From: Nitrospira tepida | GTDB lineage: Bacteria; Nitrospirota; Nitrospiria; Nitrospirales; Nitrospiraceae | Direction of reading: 5' to 3' | Assembly: GCF_947241125.1 (NCBI RefSeq) | Contig: NZ_OX365700.1 | Span: 4,622,461-4,686,460, forward strand | DNA length: 64,000 nt | Shown here: positions 34,161 to 43,059 of the stretch, one piece after another | Position numbering within the stretch: the stretch's first letter is position 1 | Layout: each line of letters opens with the position of its first letter | The notes under the pieces: model-generated | The model's input: the letters and a program-made list of their open reading frames with translations, nothing else | Told to the model about the DNA's origin: nothing | Databases searched by the model: none | Made by a program: the position numbers and the translations under genes

Positions 34161-34423
34161 CTGTTTCTCTCCTCCTCTAGCGAAACCGTGGTGCTGGCGT
34201 CGACACTTCTCTCGAACGAAATAGAAATGCGGTCGTCGAGGCCGGAACGTGGATCCTATTGCCCTCGGTAGGCGCTTACTGTACTGATGTCCGAAGAGAC
34301 CTATCAACCCCCTGGAGATGCTATTTTCCCCTCGAAAGGGTCAAAAAAATGATGATTGCGAGACTCGCATGGGTGTAGATTCGCAGGGGCGACCATACAC
34401 TCCTACCTTCGGGGATTGCGTAA

Positions 34424-35251
34424 ATGTCGATCCTACATCATCTAGAGACGCCACGGGGCCTTCTTAGATCCACTGACGTCCTTGCCTCCTGGGAGCGCTT
34501 CAATCGGCAATATTTTGCCGGGCGGCTGCCACCGATCCCCATCCAGTGGAGCGGACGGCTGACTTCCTCCTTAGGGCTCTTCATGAGTCGTGTAGGACCC
34601 CGAACCAACGTGTCCGAATCCCCACTGCCCAATAGAGACCGCCGCTGCATCCGATTATCCCTCCCTTTAATCGGACAGATGCCGGCGGATCCCTTGATCC
34701 GCGGACAGCTCATCCTAAATACCTTGGCCCACGAGATGATCCATCAATGGCAATACGACATCCTCAAGCGCCGCCCCGACCATGGGCCTGATTTTCGAAA
34801 GAAAATGCGGGAGATCAACCGGCAGGGGTCCCTCAGCATCACGATTTACCATTTCCTCTCCAACGAAGTGCGCGCGCTGGCGCGACATGCCTGGCGGTGT
34901 CAATGGTGTGGAGAAGTCTATCGTCGCCTGAGACGAACCATTCGCCCCCGCCTCCACATCTGCGCCATCTGTCATGGTCCATTGAAAGAAGCACCGGAAC
35001 AGCTCGACCGGCATGCAAGCTCGGCCGAGTCCCAGACAGGGAATCATCGCGATCTTCCGCTGCAGCAGGACCCTGGCGTCGGCAATCGAGAGAGCCCTGC
35101 TGGCCAACTGTGGCTTCCCTTCGAAATCCCTGCCGACCCCACATCGACTCCCCATATCGCGTCAATGCGGGACCCGAGATCCCCCATCCATCCCTCCGGA
35201 CAGGCAGCCACTAGGATTCCAGGCCGGCTCTCGGTAAGATGCGATCCATGA
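34424..35251 (+). CDS. SprT-family zinc metalloprotease-like protein
   Basis: 275 aa. LASWERFNRQYFAGRLPPIP opens the SprT domain, the zinc motif is NTLAHEMIHQWQ, and HGPDFRKKMREINRQ provides the third region. A zinc ribbon follows (WRCQWCGEVYRR ... HICAICHGPLK), as in SprT/Spartan proteins. The last 80 residues are low complexity. Bacterial SprT roles are poorly known; the eukaryotic relative digests DNA-protein crosslinks. Its stop overlaps the start of the next gene by 13 bp. Confidence 0.88.
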   Translation: MSILHHLETPRGLLRSTDVLASWERFNRQYFAGRLPPIPIQWSGRLTSSLGLFMSRVGPRTNVSESPLPNRDRRCIRLSLPLIGQMPADPLIRGQLILNTLAHEMIHQWQYDILKRRPDHGPDFRKKMREINRQGSLSITIYHFLSNEVRALARHAWRCQWCGEVYRRLRRTIRPRLHICAICHGPLKEAPEQLDRHASSAESQTGNHRDLPLQQDPGVGNRESPAGQLWLPFEIPADPTSTPHIASMRDPRSPIHPSGQAATRIPGRLSVRCDP

Positions 35252-35733
35252 ATGGGAAAATCCTCTCACAAGCGGCGCTGGCGCTGGAACTCGACCTCAA
35301 GCGGCAGGCCGGCGCGCGCATTGTGTTTACGAATGGATGCTTCGATCTTCTCCATGTAGGCCACACGCGGTATCTCCAGGCTGCCCGCAAGTTGGGGGAT
35401 GTGCTGGTTGTCGGGGTGAACACGGACCGCTCCGTCCGAGGCCTCAAGAAGAGCGCAGAGCGTCCGATTGTGCCAGACTCCCAGCGGGCGGAGGTGCTCG
35501 CCGCCCTGGCCTGCGTCGATTATGTCGTGTTGTTTGACGAGCCGGATCCCTACGTGTTGATTCGGGCGGTGCAGCCCGACGTGCTGGTGAAGGGAGGCGA
35601 CTGGAGGCCGGACCAGATCGTCGGGCGGGATATAGTGGAAGGCCGCGGCGGGCGCGTCCTCGCCATTCCTCTTATCCCGGGGGTTTCGACGACCGCCCTC
35701 GTTCAGAAGATTCTCTCACATCCATCTTATTGA
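35239..35733 (+). CDS. rfaE2: D-glycero-beta-D-manno-heptose 1-phosphate adenylyltransferase
   Basis: 164 aa cytidylyltransferase-fold enzyme. IVFTNGCFDLLHVGHTRYLQ holds the HxGH nucleotide-binding motif; VVGVNTDRSVRGLKK and PDVLVKGGDWRPDQIVG complete the pattern. It makes ADP-heptose for LPS, next after GmhA/GmhB. In many bacteria it is fused to the kinase (HldE); here it is the stand-alone domain. The IS630 element inserted in its stop codon: the original TAA has become TAT-TGA, adding one Tyr. Confidence 0.92.
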   Translation: MRSMNGKILSQAALALELDLKRQAGARIVFTNGCFDLLHVGHTRYLQAARKLGDVLVVGVNTDRSVRGLKKSAERPIVPDSQRAEVLAALACVDYVVLFDEPDPYVLIRAVQPDVLVKGGDWRPDQIVGRDIVEGRGGRVLAIPLIPGVSTTALVQKILSHPSY

Positions 35734-35757
35734 CATTTGCATAAATAATGGAAAGCA

Positions 35758-36309
35758 TTACCGTGCCCAGGGAAGATCCGATGCGTAGATGCAGGACCAC
35801 AGGAGGCCTTGCGAGTGACGCAGGCGCCGCACGGTGGATCGGAGCCTCCCGTTGAGCTGAACCACGTCCATGGGCGTACTGTTGGCCAAGGTGCGATCGG
35901 CCTGGGCCCAGACGTATTCCGCCGGATTGAGCTCTGGCGCGTAGGCCGGGAACTCTTCCACGTGGAGTCTTGGATGGGCGGTGATCCACTGGTTGACTTC
36001 TTTACGGCGATGGATCGTGCCCCGATCCCAGAGCAGGACGACGGGTCCCCGCAGATGCCGGAGCAGGTGTTGCAGGAACGCTCGGACATCCAAGCCGGTG
36101 AGATTGCGACGACGCAGCCTAAGGTAGAGCGCCACCCGTCTCCGCTTGGGCGACACGGCCAGGGCACTGATCGCCGACACCCGATCTTGCTTAGAGCAGT
36201 AGCGCACGATCGGCGTGCGGCCTTTCGGGGCCCAGGTGCGCGCCACGTTGGGGATGAGCAGGAAGCCCGATTCATCAAGGAAGACGAGGTGGGCACCACG
36301 TCGCGCGGC
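35758..36309 (-). CDS. IS630 transposase, DDE catalytic part (orfB)
   Basis: The conserved frame starts at about 36309 after the A7 tract (AARRGAHLVFLDESGFLL, first Asp). It continues with VVLLWDRGTIHRRKEVNQW (second Asp in the place of DNA..H) and FPAYAPELNPAEYVWAQADR (Glu). The C-terminus lies inside the left end region. It probably needs slippage to be joined to orfA; a GTG at 36246 could give only a partial product. Confidence 0.88.
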   Translation of the reverse strand, partial: AARRGAHLVFLDESGFLLIPNVARTWAPKGRTPIVRYCSKQDRVSAISALAVSPKRRRVALYLRLRRRNLTGLDVRAFLQHLLRHLRGPVVLLWDRGTIHRRKEVNQWITAHPRLHVEEFPAYAPELNPAEYVWAQADRTLANSTPMDVVQLNGRLRSTVRRLRHSQGLLWSCIYASDLPWAR

Positions 36310-36811
36310 GTTTTTTTATATGGGGCCAGCGCGCTCTTTTCCACCGGGCGATGGCCGCGTCGTCCCGTTGCAGGGCTCGGCGTTCGGGTTTCTGACAACT
36401 CCATCCCAAACTGGTCAGGAGCTTCCAGACATGACAGGGATGGTAGCGCACCCCGAACTGCTTGCGGATCATCTGGGCGACACGCCGTAGGGTCCAGAGA
36501 TCGGTTCGATAGCCAGCGGCCAGGGGCCCTCTCAGGAGCAGAGCCGCCAGACGCTTCTTCTGTGCGGGAGAGAGACCCGGCGGACGACCGGGCGTGGGGC
36601 GCGACTGCAGCCCCCGCCGCCCGTGTTTGCGGTACGCTTCGGCCCAACGGAACACGGAACTCACGGAGGCCCCCACAGCCCGTGCGATCGCCGACAGAGT
36701 GGTACCCGCCTGAGCAACCGGATCGCCTGTCGGCGTCGCCGTTCCAGTTGCTGGGCGCTTCCTGGAGGCCTCATGCCTCCGAGTATAGGACAAGAGCTTC
36801 TGCCTTTCCAT
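36275..36811 (-). CDS. IS630 transposase, helix-turn-helix part (orfA)
   Basis: 178 aa. It starts inside the right inverted repeat. The DNA-binding part has LSAIARAVGASVSSVFRWAE then AYRKHGRRGLQSRPTPGRPP, with RKQFGVRYHPCHVWKLLTSL in the second half, typical of IS630 N-termini. The frame runs over AAAAAAA (36311-36317) and stops 12 codons later. Deleting one A at that tract gives a continuous transposase of about 350 aa. Confidence 0.88.
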   Translation of the reverse strand: MERQKLLSYTRRHEASRKRPATGTATPTGDPVAQAGTTLSAIARAVGASVSSVFRWAEAYRKHGRRGLQSRPTPGRPPGLSPAQKKRLAALLLRGPLAAGYRTDLWTLRRVAQMIRKQFGVRYHPCHVWKLLTSLGWSCQKPERRALQRDDAAIARWKRARWPHIKKRRATWCPPRLP

Positions 36812-36844
36812 TATTTATGCAAATCTCAATAATTCCCTGCTCCC

Positions 36845-39800
36845 GTGTCTGAATCATTCCGCACCCGGTACTGGAACGACCTGCTCCGGCCCATCCGAGA
36901 GGCGCTGGCCGACGGAACAGGGACTCCCTGCCTCACCGGCCTGATCGGGTCCGGCTCGGCCTTTCTCCTCACGCTGCTCGCCAGCTCCGAGAACCGAAAG
37001 ACAACCCCGTCTCGTTCCTGGCTTCTGGTCACTGCCAGCCAGGAAGCGGCGGAACAGTTGTTCGACGATCTGTTATTCTTTCATACCCTTCTCGATCTGC
37101 CTTCCGAGCGGCTGACGTTGTTCCCCGCTTGGGAACTGCTGCCCTACCAATCCACGACCCCGCACGTGCAGGTCATCGCGAAGCGGATGCGTGCGCTGCT
37201 TCGGCTGTCGCACGGCGACCCTACGGTGCTGGTCACATGCAGCCAGGCGATCCTTCAGCGTCTGCTGCCGGGCGAGATCTTCCGCACCAGCATCGTATCG
37301 CTGAAACTCAACCAGACGATCGGGCGTGAGGACCTCGTCGCCCGCCTCCTTCGACTGGGTTATCGCCAAGCGTCGGTCGTGGAGATTCCCGGAGAGTTCA
37401 GTATTCGCGGCGGCATTGTCGATATCTATTCCACCGCCTACGACGATCCGCTGCGGATCGAGTTCCTGGGAGACACGGTCGAGTCCATTCGCTGCTTCGA
37501 CATCGAATCGCAAACCTCCGCCGCCAAACGCCATGAGGCCTGGATTCTTCCCTCGCGCGAAGCCATCCCGCCGGCGGACGGCTCCGATTTCCTGCGCCCG
37601 CTGGACCTGGATGCCGAATGGCGGGCGCCTTCGTGGTATCCCCGGATGGACACGCTCCTCGACTACTTCGACAGACCTCCCGTCCTCGTCCAGGATCAGC
37701 CGGCGTCCCTCACGAGCGCTGCGGGAGCCTTTTGGAAGACGATCGAAGACGAGTATCTTCGCCACAGCGAGTCGGGACAACAGGAGCCATATCCCACCCC
37801 TGATCGCCAGTATTGCCTCTGGGAACAGCTGCTGGATCAAGCGCACGGCTGGCCAAGACTCATGCTTGAGTCCGTCGTCGCCTCCGGGCCGGCATGCGAT
37901 CCGGTCGTGGAGTTTCCCGCGCAGAGCCCCGCCAGTACCGGGCTGGGGCTCCGGGGCACGCCCTTCACCGACACGCTGACTCTCCTCGACCGCCTGCGGA
38001 GCGCCGGGATCGTCATCCTCGTGGCTCGCTCCCGCGGCCAAGTCGACCGCCTGCTCGCCCTCTTTGCCGAGCACGATCTTCCGGCGGCCCCCTGGACGCC
38101 GGCCGCTTGGACCCTCGACACGGGGCAGAAGCTCCCCTTTTACGTCGTGTCCGGGGACGTGTCGGCGGGATTTATCGGACGGGACGAGGGGCTGTCGCTT
38201 GTCACCGAAGAGGAAGTCTTCGCCAAGGGCGCCCGCCACAAGCCGCCGCCCAAGAGCAAGACCGCCGCATTCCTGTCCTCGTTGGAGGAACTGCACGAAG
38301 GCGACCATGTCGTCCATGTCCAATATGGGATCGGGCGCTACCGCGGCCTGAAACGTTTGTCCGTCCAGGATTTCGAGAGCGATTATCTGGTCTTGGAATA
38401 CGCCCGCAAAGACACCCTCTACGTCCCGCTCGACCGGCTCAACCAGGTCCAACGCTATATCGCCTCCGAAGGCAGCCTCCCGCGGCTCGACCGTCTGGGA
38501 GGGACGGCCTGGGAGAAGACCAAGGCGCGCGTCAAGAAAGACATCGAGGAGATGGCGCACGAGTTGGTGGAGCTCTATGCCAGCCGAGAGGTGGTGCAGC
38601 GCGGGGCCTACGACGGGGAGACCACGCTGCTGCACGAGTTCGAGGCGGCATTCGAATATGAAGAGACGCCCGATCAATTGCGGGCGATCGAGGACATCAA
38701 GCGGGACCTTGTGTCCACGAAACCGATGGATCGGCTGGTCTGCGGCGACGTGGGATACGGCAAGACCGAGGTCGCAATGCGGGCGGCGTTCATGGCTGTG
38801 GAACACAACCGACAGGTCGCCGTGCTCGTACCGACCACGCTGCTGGCCCATCAACATTACGACAACTTCGTGCAGCGATTCGCCCCGTTTCCGGCCCGCG
38901 TTGGCCTGCTGTCGCGCTTCCAAAGTTCCAAAGAGACGAAATCGATTCTCCGAGACCTCGCGGCCGGCGTCATAGACGTCATCATCGGCACCCATCGCCT
39001 GCTCCAGAAAGACGTGACATTCCGCAACCTGGGGCTGGTCATCATCGACGAAGAACAATGGTTCGGTGTCCGCCACAAGGAACGAATGAAGCAGCTTCGC
39101 ACGCAGGTCGACGTCCTCACCCTGACGGCAACGCCGATCCCGCGCACGCTGCAGATGGGCATGTCAGGGGTCCGTGACCTCTCGGTCATCGAAACCCCGC
39201 CGGCCGGGCGGCTGGCCATCCGCACGGAGGTCGTGCGGTTCAACGAGACCGCCGTGCGCGACGCCATCGTTCGCGAACTCGGCCGTGGAGGCCAGGTCTA
39301 CTTCGTTCACAACCGCGTCGAAACCTTGCAGCGGACCGGCAACTGGCTCCAGCAGCTCGTTCCCCAGGCCCGCGTGGTCATGGCGCACGGGCAGATGGAC
39401 GGCCGGCTGCTCGAATCCGTCATGCTGAAGTTTCTGCGTCGGGAGGCAGACGTGCTGCTGGCCACGGCCATCATTCAATCGGGCCTGGATATTCCGAACG
39501 CCAATACGATCATCGTGAACCGGGCCGATGCGTTCGGCTTGGCGCAGCTCTATCAACTGCGCGGGCGCGTGGGACGAGGAGGCCAGCAGGCCTATGCCTA
39601 TTTCCTCGTCCCCGACGAAGGCACCTTGACGTCGGATGCGCAAAAACGGCTGATCGCCATCCAGCAATTCACTGAACTGGGATCCGGCTTCCGGATTGCC
39701 GCAGCGGACCTGGAAATCCGCGGCGCCGGCAACCTCCTGGGACGCCAACAGTCCGGCCATATCGCAGCCATCGGCCTCGATCTGTATCTGCGCATGGTGG

Positions 39801-40312
39801 AACAGGCGGTCCACCAATTAAAGGGCGACCTGGTCGAGGAGGAACCGGATCCGACCCTGCACCTCAACGTCTCGGCCTACATCCCCGAGGAGTACGTCGC
39901 CGATGCCCACCAGCGGTTGGCGTTGTACAAGCGTCTCGCCTCCTGTTCCACGGTCGGAGAATTGGCCTTGATCCACAGCGAAGTACAGGATCGCTACGGC
40001 GCGCTGCCGGACTCCGTCGAACGCCTGTTCGAGGTCATGCAGGTTCGCACCTTGGCCAAGGTGCTCCGGCTCGCCTCGCTTGAGGTGAAGCACCAGGCGG
40101 TTGTCCTGTCGTTCCTGCCCAAAGCCTCGCCTCCGGAACGCGGCGTCCAGGCCTTGATGGACCGGTACCACCGGCGGCTTCGGTTCCTGTCTCCCACTTC
40201 GGTGGAGATTCAGATCCCGACCGACGAGTGGGCGTCCCTGTTTCCGGAATTGAGCCTCTCCTTGCAAACCCTCCAGGGCTGTGATACCAGTGAACCGGTA
40301 CCTCGTCGGTGA
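36845..40312 (+). CDS. mfd: Transcription-repair coupling factor
   Basis: 1155 aa from GTG 36845. UvrB-like domains come first (PAWELLPYQSTTPHVQVIAKR, EIPGEFSIRGGIVDIYSTAY). The RNA-polymerase-interaction domain (GDHVVHVQYGIGRYRGLKRL) is at about 480-550. The translocase has Walker A CGDVGYGKTEVAMRA near residue 635, VIIDEEQWFGVRHKE near 733, TATPIPRTLQMGMSG, and motif VI with QLRGRVGRGG; a TRCF C-terminal domain ends it. It displaces stalled polymerase and recruits UvrA. The following PPIase gene overlaps its stop by GTGA. Confidence 0.97.
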   Translation: MSESFRTRYWNDLLRPIREALADGTGTPCLTGLIGSGSAFLLTLLASSENRKTTPSRSWLLVTASQEAAEQLFDDLLFFHTLLDLPSERLTLFPAWELLPYQSTTPHVQVIAKRMRALLRLSHGDPTVLVTCSQAILQRLLPGEIFRTSIVSLKLNQTIGREDLVARLLRLGYRQASVVEIPGEFSIRGGIVDIYSTAYDDPLRIEFLGDTVESIRCFDIESQTSAAKRHEAWILPSREAIPPADGSDFLRPLDLDAEWRAPSWYPRMDTLLDYFDRPPVLVQDQPASLTSAAGAFWKTIEDEYLRHSESGQQEPYPTPDRQYCLWEQLLDQAHGWPRLMLESVVASGPACDPVVEFPAQSPASTGLGLRGTPFTDTLTLLDRLRSAGIVILVARSRGQVDRLLALFAEHDLPAAPWTPAAWTLDTGQKLPFYVVSGDVSAGFIGRDEGLSLVTEEEVFAKGARHKPPPKSKTAAFLSSLEELHEGDHVVHVQYGIGRYRGLKRLSVQDFESDYLVLEYARKDTLYVPLDRLNQVQRYIASEGSLPRLDRLGGTAWEKTKARVKKDIEEMAHELVELYASREVVQRGAYDGETTLLHEFEAAFEYEETPDQLRAIEDIKRDLVSTKPMDRLVCGDVGYGKTEVAMRAAFMAVEHNRQVAVLVPTTLLAHQHYDNFVQRFAPFPARVGLLSRFQSSKETKSILRDLAAGVIDVIIGTHRLLQKDVTFRNLGLVIIDEEQWFGVRHKERMKQLRTQVDVLTLTATPIPRTLQMGMSGVRDLSVIETPPAGRLAIRTEVVRFNETAVRDAIVRELGRGGQVYFVHNRVETLQRTGNWLQQLVPQARVVMAHGQMDGRLLESVMLKFLRREADVLLATAIIQSGLDIPNANTIIVNRADAFGLAQLYQLRGRVGRGGQQAYAYFLVPDEGTLTSDAQKRLIAIQQFTELGSGFRIAAADLEIRGAGNLLGRQQSGHIAAIGLDLYLRMVEQAVHQLKGDLVEEEPDPTLHLNVSAYIPEEYVADAHQRLALYKRLASCSTVGELALIHSEVQDRYGALPDSVERLFEVMQVRTLAKVLRLASLEVKHQAVVLSFLPKASPPERGVQALMDRYHRRLRFLSPTSVEIQIPTDEWASLFPELSLSLQTLQGCDTSEPVPRR

Positions 40313-41307
40313 ACACCTCTCCCGCTTGGACGGCTGAATCTTCCATGAACAGAGCATTGTCGGCGAACTCGACGACATCGGCGAAGGCGGATTGGCGCGC
40401 AGAACCCGCCCTGCGACGGCCGCTTGTGCGGCGCCCCTTCGTGCTCGGCTGTCTGCTGAGCCTGATCGGCCTTGGTGTCGTCGGGTGCCAGCCCGCTTCC
40501 AGCGACCCGCCGATTGTCGCCATTGTCAACGGCCGCATGATCACGCAGGAAGAGTTCGACTACCGTTGGAAGGAGTTGGCGGAGGCGACGCGCGCACGTT
40601 ACGAACGGGCGGGCGGCAAGCGCCAGTTTCTGGAGGAATTGATCACCCACGAACTCTTCATGCAGGAAGCCAAGAAACTGGGACTCGATCAAAGCCAATC
40701 GATCCGCGACCGGACACACCAGTATCGGGAGAAGCTCATCCTCGACGAGTTGGTCAGGCAGCGGGTCAAGACCTCGGTGGAGGTGTCCAAACCCGAGGTG
40801 GACGCCTACCTGGCCAAGCACGCGCACGAACTTCTGTTGCCGGCCAAAGTACGGGCGGCGATCATTGTGTCGCCGAACATCTTCGCGTCAAAGGACATCC
40901 GGCGGATGTTGGCAGACGGGGTGGATTTCGGAAAACTGGCCGTCCGCTTTTCGGTGGACCAGGCCACACGCGCCAAAGGCGGCGACTTGGGCCCCCTTCG
41001 CAAGGGCACGGCCCGTCCGGAACTGGAATCTGTCATCCTCTCGCTCAGGCCTGGGATGATCAGCGACCCCGTGAAAATCGACGACCTCTACTATATTGTG
41101 AAGGTCGAGGGACTCGATCAGGAGACGATCCAGGCCGATCTGGCCATTCGCGAGCGGCTTCGGCAAGAACTCTTGAATGAAAAACGCCGGCAGCGTCTCG
41201 ACGATCTGGTCGCGGAATTGAAGAAGACCGCCACGATCCGGTATTCGACCGCCGCCCATCATTTAACCGAGCCGCAGCACGAATCCACCGCGGCCGTCAG
41301 CCCCTGA
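40309..41307 (+). CDS. Peptidyl-prolyl isomerase lipoprotein (PrsA/parvulin type)
   Basis: 332 aa from GTG 40309; ATG 40345 is an alternative. The signal FVLGCLLSLIGLGVVGC ends in a lipobox Cys. A SurA-N-like helical part (VAIVNGRMITQEEFDYRWKE) is followed by a rotamase segment (KVRAAIIVSPNIFASKDIRR, FSVDQATRAKGGDLGPLRKG, MISDPVKIDDLYYIVKVEG). It is probably a periplasmic chaperone for outer-membrane or secreted proteins. It forms an operon with mfd upstream and surA 115 bp downstream. Confidence 0.88.
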   Translation: MNTSPAWTAESSMNRALSANSTTSAKADWRAEPALRRPLVRRPFVLGCLLSLIGLGVVGCQPASSDPPIVAIVNGRMITQEEFDYRWKELAEATRARYERAGGKRQFLEELITHELFMQEAKKLGLDQSQSIRDRTHQYREKLILDELVRQRVKTSVEVSKPEVDAYLAKHAHELLLPAKVRAAIIVSPNIFASKDIRRMLADGVDFGKLAVRFSVDQATRAKGGDLGPLRKGTARPELESVILSLRPGMISDPVKIDDLYYIVKVEGLDQETIQADLAIRERLRQELLNEKRRQRLDDLVAELKKTATIRYSTAAHHLTEPQHESTAAVSP

Positions 41308-41422
41308 GTATCCACCGACTTTTAGCCTTCCCCCGGGCTTTCCCTGTTTTCTCCACCGTGTCAATTCCGGTATCATCTTCTATTTGAGCGAGGTCGGGTG
41401 CGTTGCTTCTCGCGGCTCCACG

Positions 41423-42427
41423 ATGCGTTTGACTCACCGGTGCCGGCCCACTGACCGGCTTCCCTCACCTAATCCGAGTTCAACTCGGCCCCCTGGGCAT
41501 TGGGTCGTCCTGGCCGTCTGGCTCGCGGTCTGGATGGTTTTCATCTCGGCGGTTCCGGGCTTCGCGGCACGGATGCACGACCGGATCGTCGCCGTCGTCA
41601 ATTCGGAGGTCATCACCTTGAGCGAGGTGCTGGATGAGATCCAGCCCGACCTTGATCGGATCAGAGAACAGTTTCAGGGTGAGGAGCGGCAGCGCCGGCT
41701 TCAATTGGCCCATCACATCGGCCTGACCCGCATGATCGAGCGCAAGTTGCAACTGCAGCAGGCCAAGACCAAAGGCGTGGAAGTCGCGGACGCCGAAGTA
41801 CGGCTTTCCCTCGCCGAAATGAAGAAGCAAGGGGAGAAAGTCGACGAGAGCAATCCCCGCTATCTCCAGGCCGTCAAGGAGCAGTTGATCCTCATGCGGG
41901 TGGTCGAGCGCGAGGTGCGGAGCGGCATCACGGTCGGCGATACGGAGATGCGCCGTTACTTCAAGGAACACGAAAGCCGGTTTGCTCTCCCCGAGGAATA
42001 TACGTTGAGCCAGATTCTGATCCGGCCGCGCAGCTTCGAAACGCCCGAGGAAACCCGCGCCAGGGCGGAAAAGGTCCTGGCCGCGTTGAAGGCCGGGGGG
42101 AAATTCGAAGAGCTGGCGCTCCAGTATTCCGACGGCGAGAACTCCACTCGCGGCGGACTATTGGGGCTCGTCCGGCAAGGAGAGCTGCATCCGCCGATCG
42201 AGCGGGCCCTCGCCAGCATGAAGCCGGGGGAGACGACCGATGCGATTGAAACCCCGGAGGGGTTTCACATCATTCGAGTGGAGGAACGAAAGCCCCGGCA
42301 GTTTCGTCCGTTCGAGGCGGTCAAAGCCGAGATTCAGAACCTCGTATACGCTCAAAAGAACGAGGATTTCTATCAAAGCTGGATCGCCGACCTGAAGAAT
42401 AAGGCCTACATCGAAATTAAGTTCTGA
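41423..42427 (+). CDS. surA: SurA-type periplasmic chaperone/peptidyl-prolyl isomerase
   Basis: 334 aa. A signal segment (WVVLAVWLAVWMVFISAVPG then FAA) precedes IVAVVNSEVITLSEVLDEIQ, the SurA N-terminal chaperone domain, and one parvulin domain (YTLSQILIRPRSFETPEETR, LQYSDGENSTRGGLLGLVRQ, TDAIETPEGFHIIRVEERK). E. coli SurA has two parvulin domains; this shorter form has one. ATG 41423 is preferred over a TTG at 41384. Its 3' end overlaps convergent engB by 11 bp. Confidence 0.88.
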   Translation: MRLTHRCRPTDRLPSPNPSSTRPPGHWVVLAVWLAVWMVFISAVPGFAARMHDRIVAVVNSEVITLSEVLDEIQPDLDRIREQFQGEERQRRLQLAHHIGLTRMIERKLQLQQAKTKGVEVADAEVRLSLAEMKKQGEKVDESNPRYLQAVKEQLILMRVVEREVRSGITVGDTEMRRYFKEHESRFALPEEYTLSQILIRPRSFETPEETRARAEKVLAALKAGGKFEELALQYSDGENSTRGGLLGLVRQGELHPPIERALASMKPGETTDAIETPEGFHIIRVEERKPRQFRPFEAVKAEIQNLVYAQKNEDFYQSWIADLKNKAYIEIKF

Positions 42428-43019
42428 CCGCCTCTCGGATGGCCTGCCAGAGACGATCCCGCCCTTCTCCCGTAACGGATGACCACTGGATCACCGGATC
42501 GGCCTCGGTCAACAAAAAGGTCTCACGGACAGTTTCCTCGCAGGCCCGCCGCTCTCCGCGCCCCAGCTTGTCGCTCTTGGTCATGACGACGATCACCGGG
42601 AGCTTCAAGCTCCGCAGCCATTCGAAAGTCGCGACGTCCGTCGGCTCGCTGCCGCGCGCGTCGATAAGGAAGAGGACGCAGGCCAGCGACCGCCGTTCGC
42701 AGAGATACCGCTGGATCAGCGGGCCCCATTGGGCGCGCAGGGCTTTCGACACCCGAGCGTAGCCGTACCCTGGCAGATCCACCAGTCGAAAGGGTGACAG
42801 GGCCCGATCGTTGGTGCGCAGGTCGAAGAAGTTGACGGCTTGCGTCTTCCCCGGCGTCCGGCTGACATGGGCCAGCCCTTTCTGTTGGACCAGGCGATTG
42901 ATCAGCGAGGATTTCCCGACATTGGACCGGCCGACGATCGCGAACTCGATGCCGCGATCCGGGGGAAACTGTTCGGGCGCGACGCAACTTCTGGTAAACT
43001 CTGCCCCGACGATGCGCAT
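42417..43019 (-). CDS. engB: Ribosome-biogenesis GTP-binding protein EngB/YsxC
   Basis: 200 aa. G1 is IVGRSNVGKSSLINRL, the switch region is SRTPGKTQAVNFF, G3 is LVDLPGYGYA, G4 is VMTKSDKLG, and G5 is QWSSVTGEGRD. The start EFTRSCVAPEQFPPDRGIEF is typical for this family. It is needed for assembly of the large ribosomal subunit. It runs antisense to surA and is divergent from mtgA, with 40 bp between. Confidence 0.95.
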   Translation of the reverse strand: MRIVGAEFTRSCVAPEQFPPDRGIEFAIVGRSNVGKSSLINRLVQQKGLAHVSRTPGKTQAVNFFDLRTNDRALSPFRLVDLPGYGYARVSKALRAQWGPLIQRYLCERRSLACVLFLIDARGSEPTDVATFEWLRSLKLPVIVVMTKSDKLGRGERRACEETVRETFLLTEADPVIQWSSVTGEGRDRLWQAIREAVRT

Positions 43020-43059
43020 GGTGCCCCTCTCTCAACCCTTCACCCCGTAACATCCGGGC

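Larger units (their letters stand above)
35730..36829 (-). mobile_element. IS630-family insertion sequence (1100 bp)
   Basis: 26-bp terminal inverted repeats (left 35730-35755, TTGACATTTGCATAAATAAT then GGAAAG; right 36804-36829) differ at one base. They are flanked by TA at 35728-35729 and 36830-36831, the TA target duplication of this family. It carries orfA and orfB on the minus strand. Removal restores a TAA stop for the heptose gene and places mfd 12 bp downstream. Confidence 0.92.

Noticed and set aside
34161-34423. Possible riboswitch upstream of the propeller lipoprotein or SprT gene
   Set aside because: I looked for c-di-GMP (GEMM) and other conserved cores and found none.
35727-36647. 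306-aa frame across the IS630 element
   Set aside because: It is the third, wrong frame of the element; the conserved transposase residues are in the other two frames.
37073-39076. 667-aa open frame antisense to mfd
   Set aside because: It is a shadow of a GC-rich gene; its composition is unnatural (Arg/Gly/Val/His-rich) and mfd is certain on the other strand.
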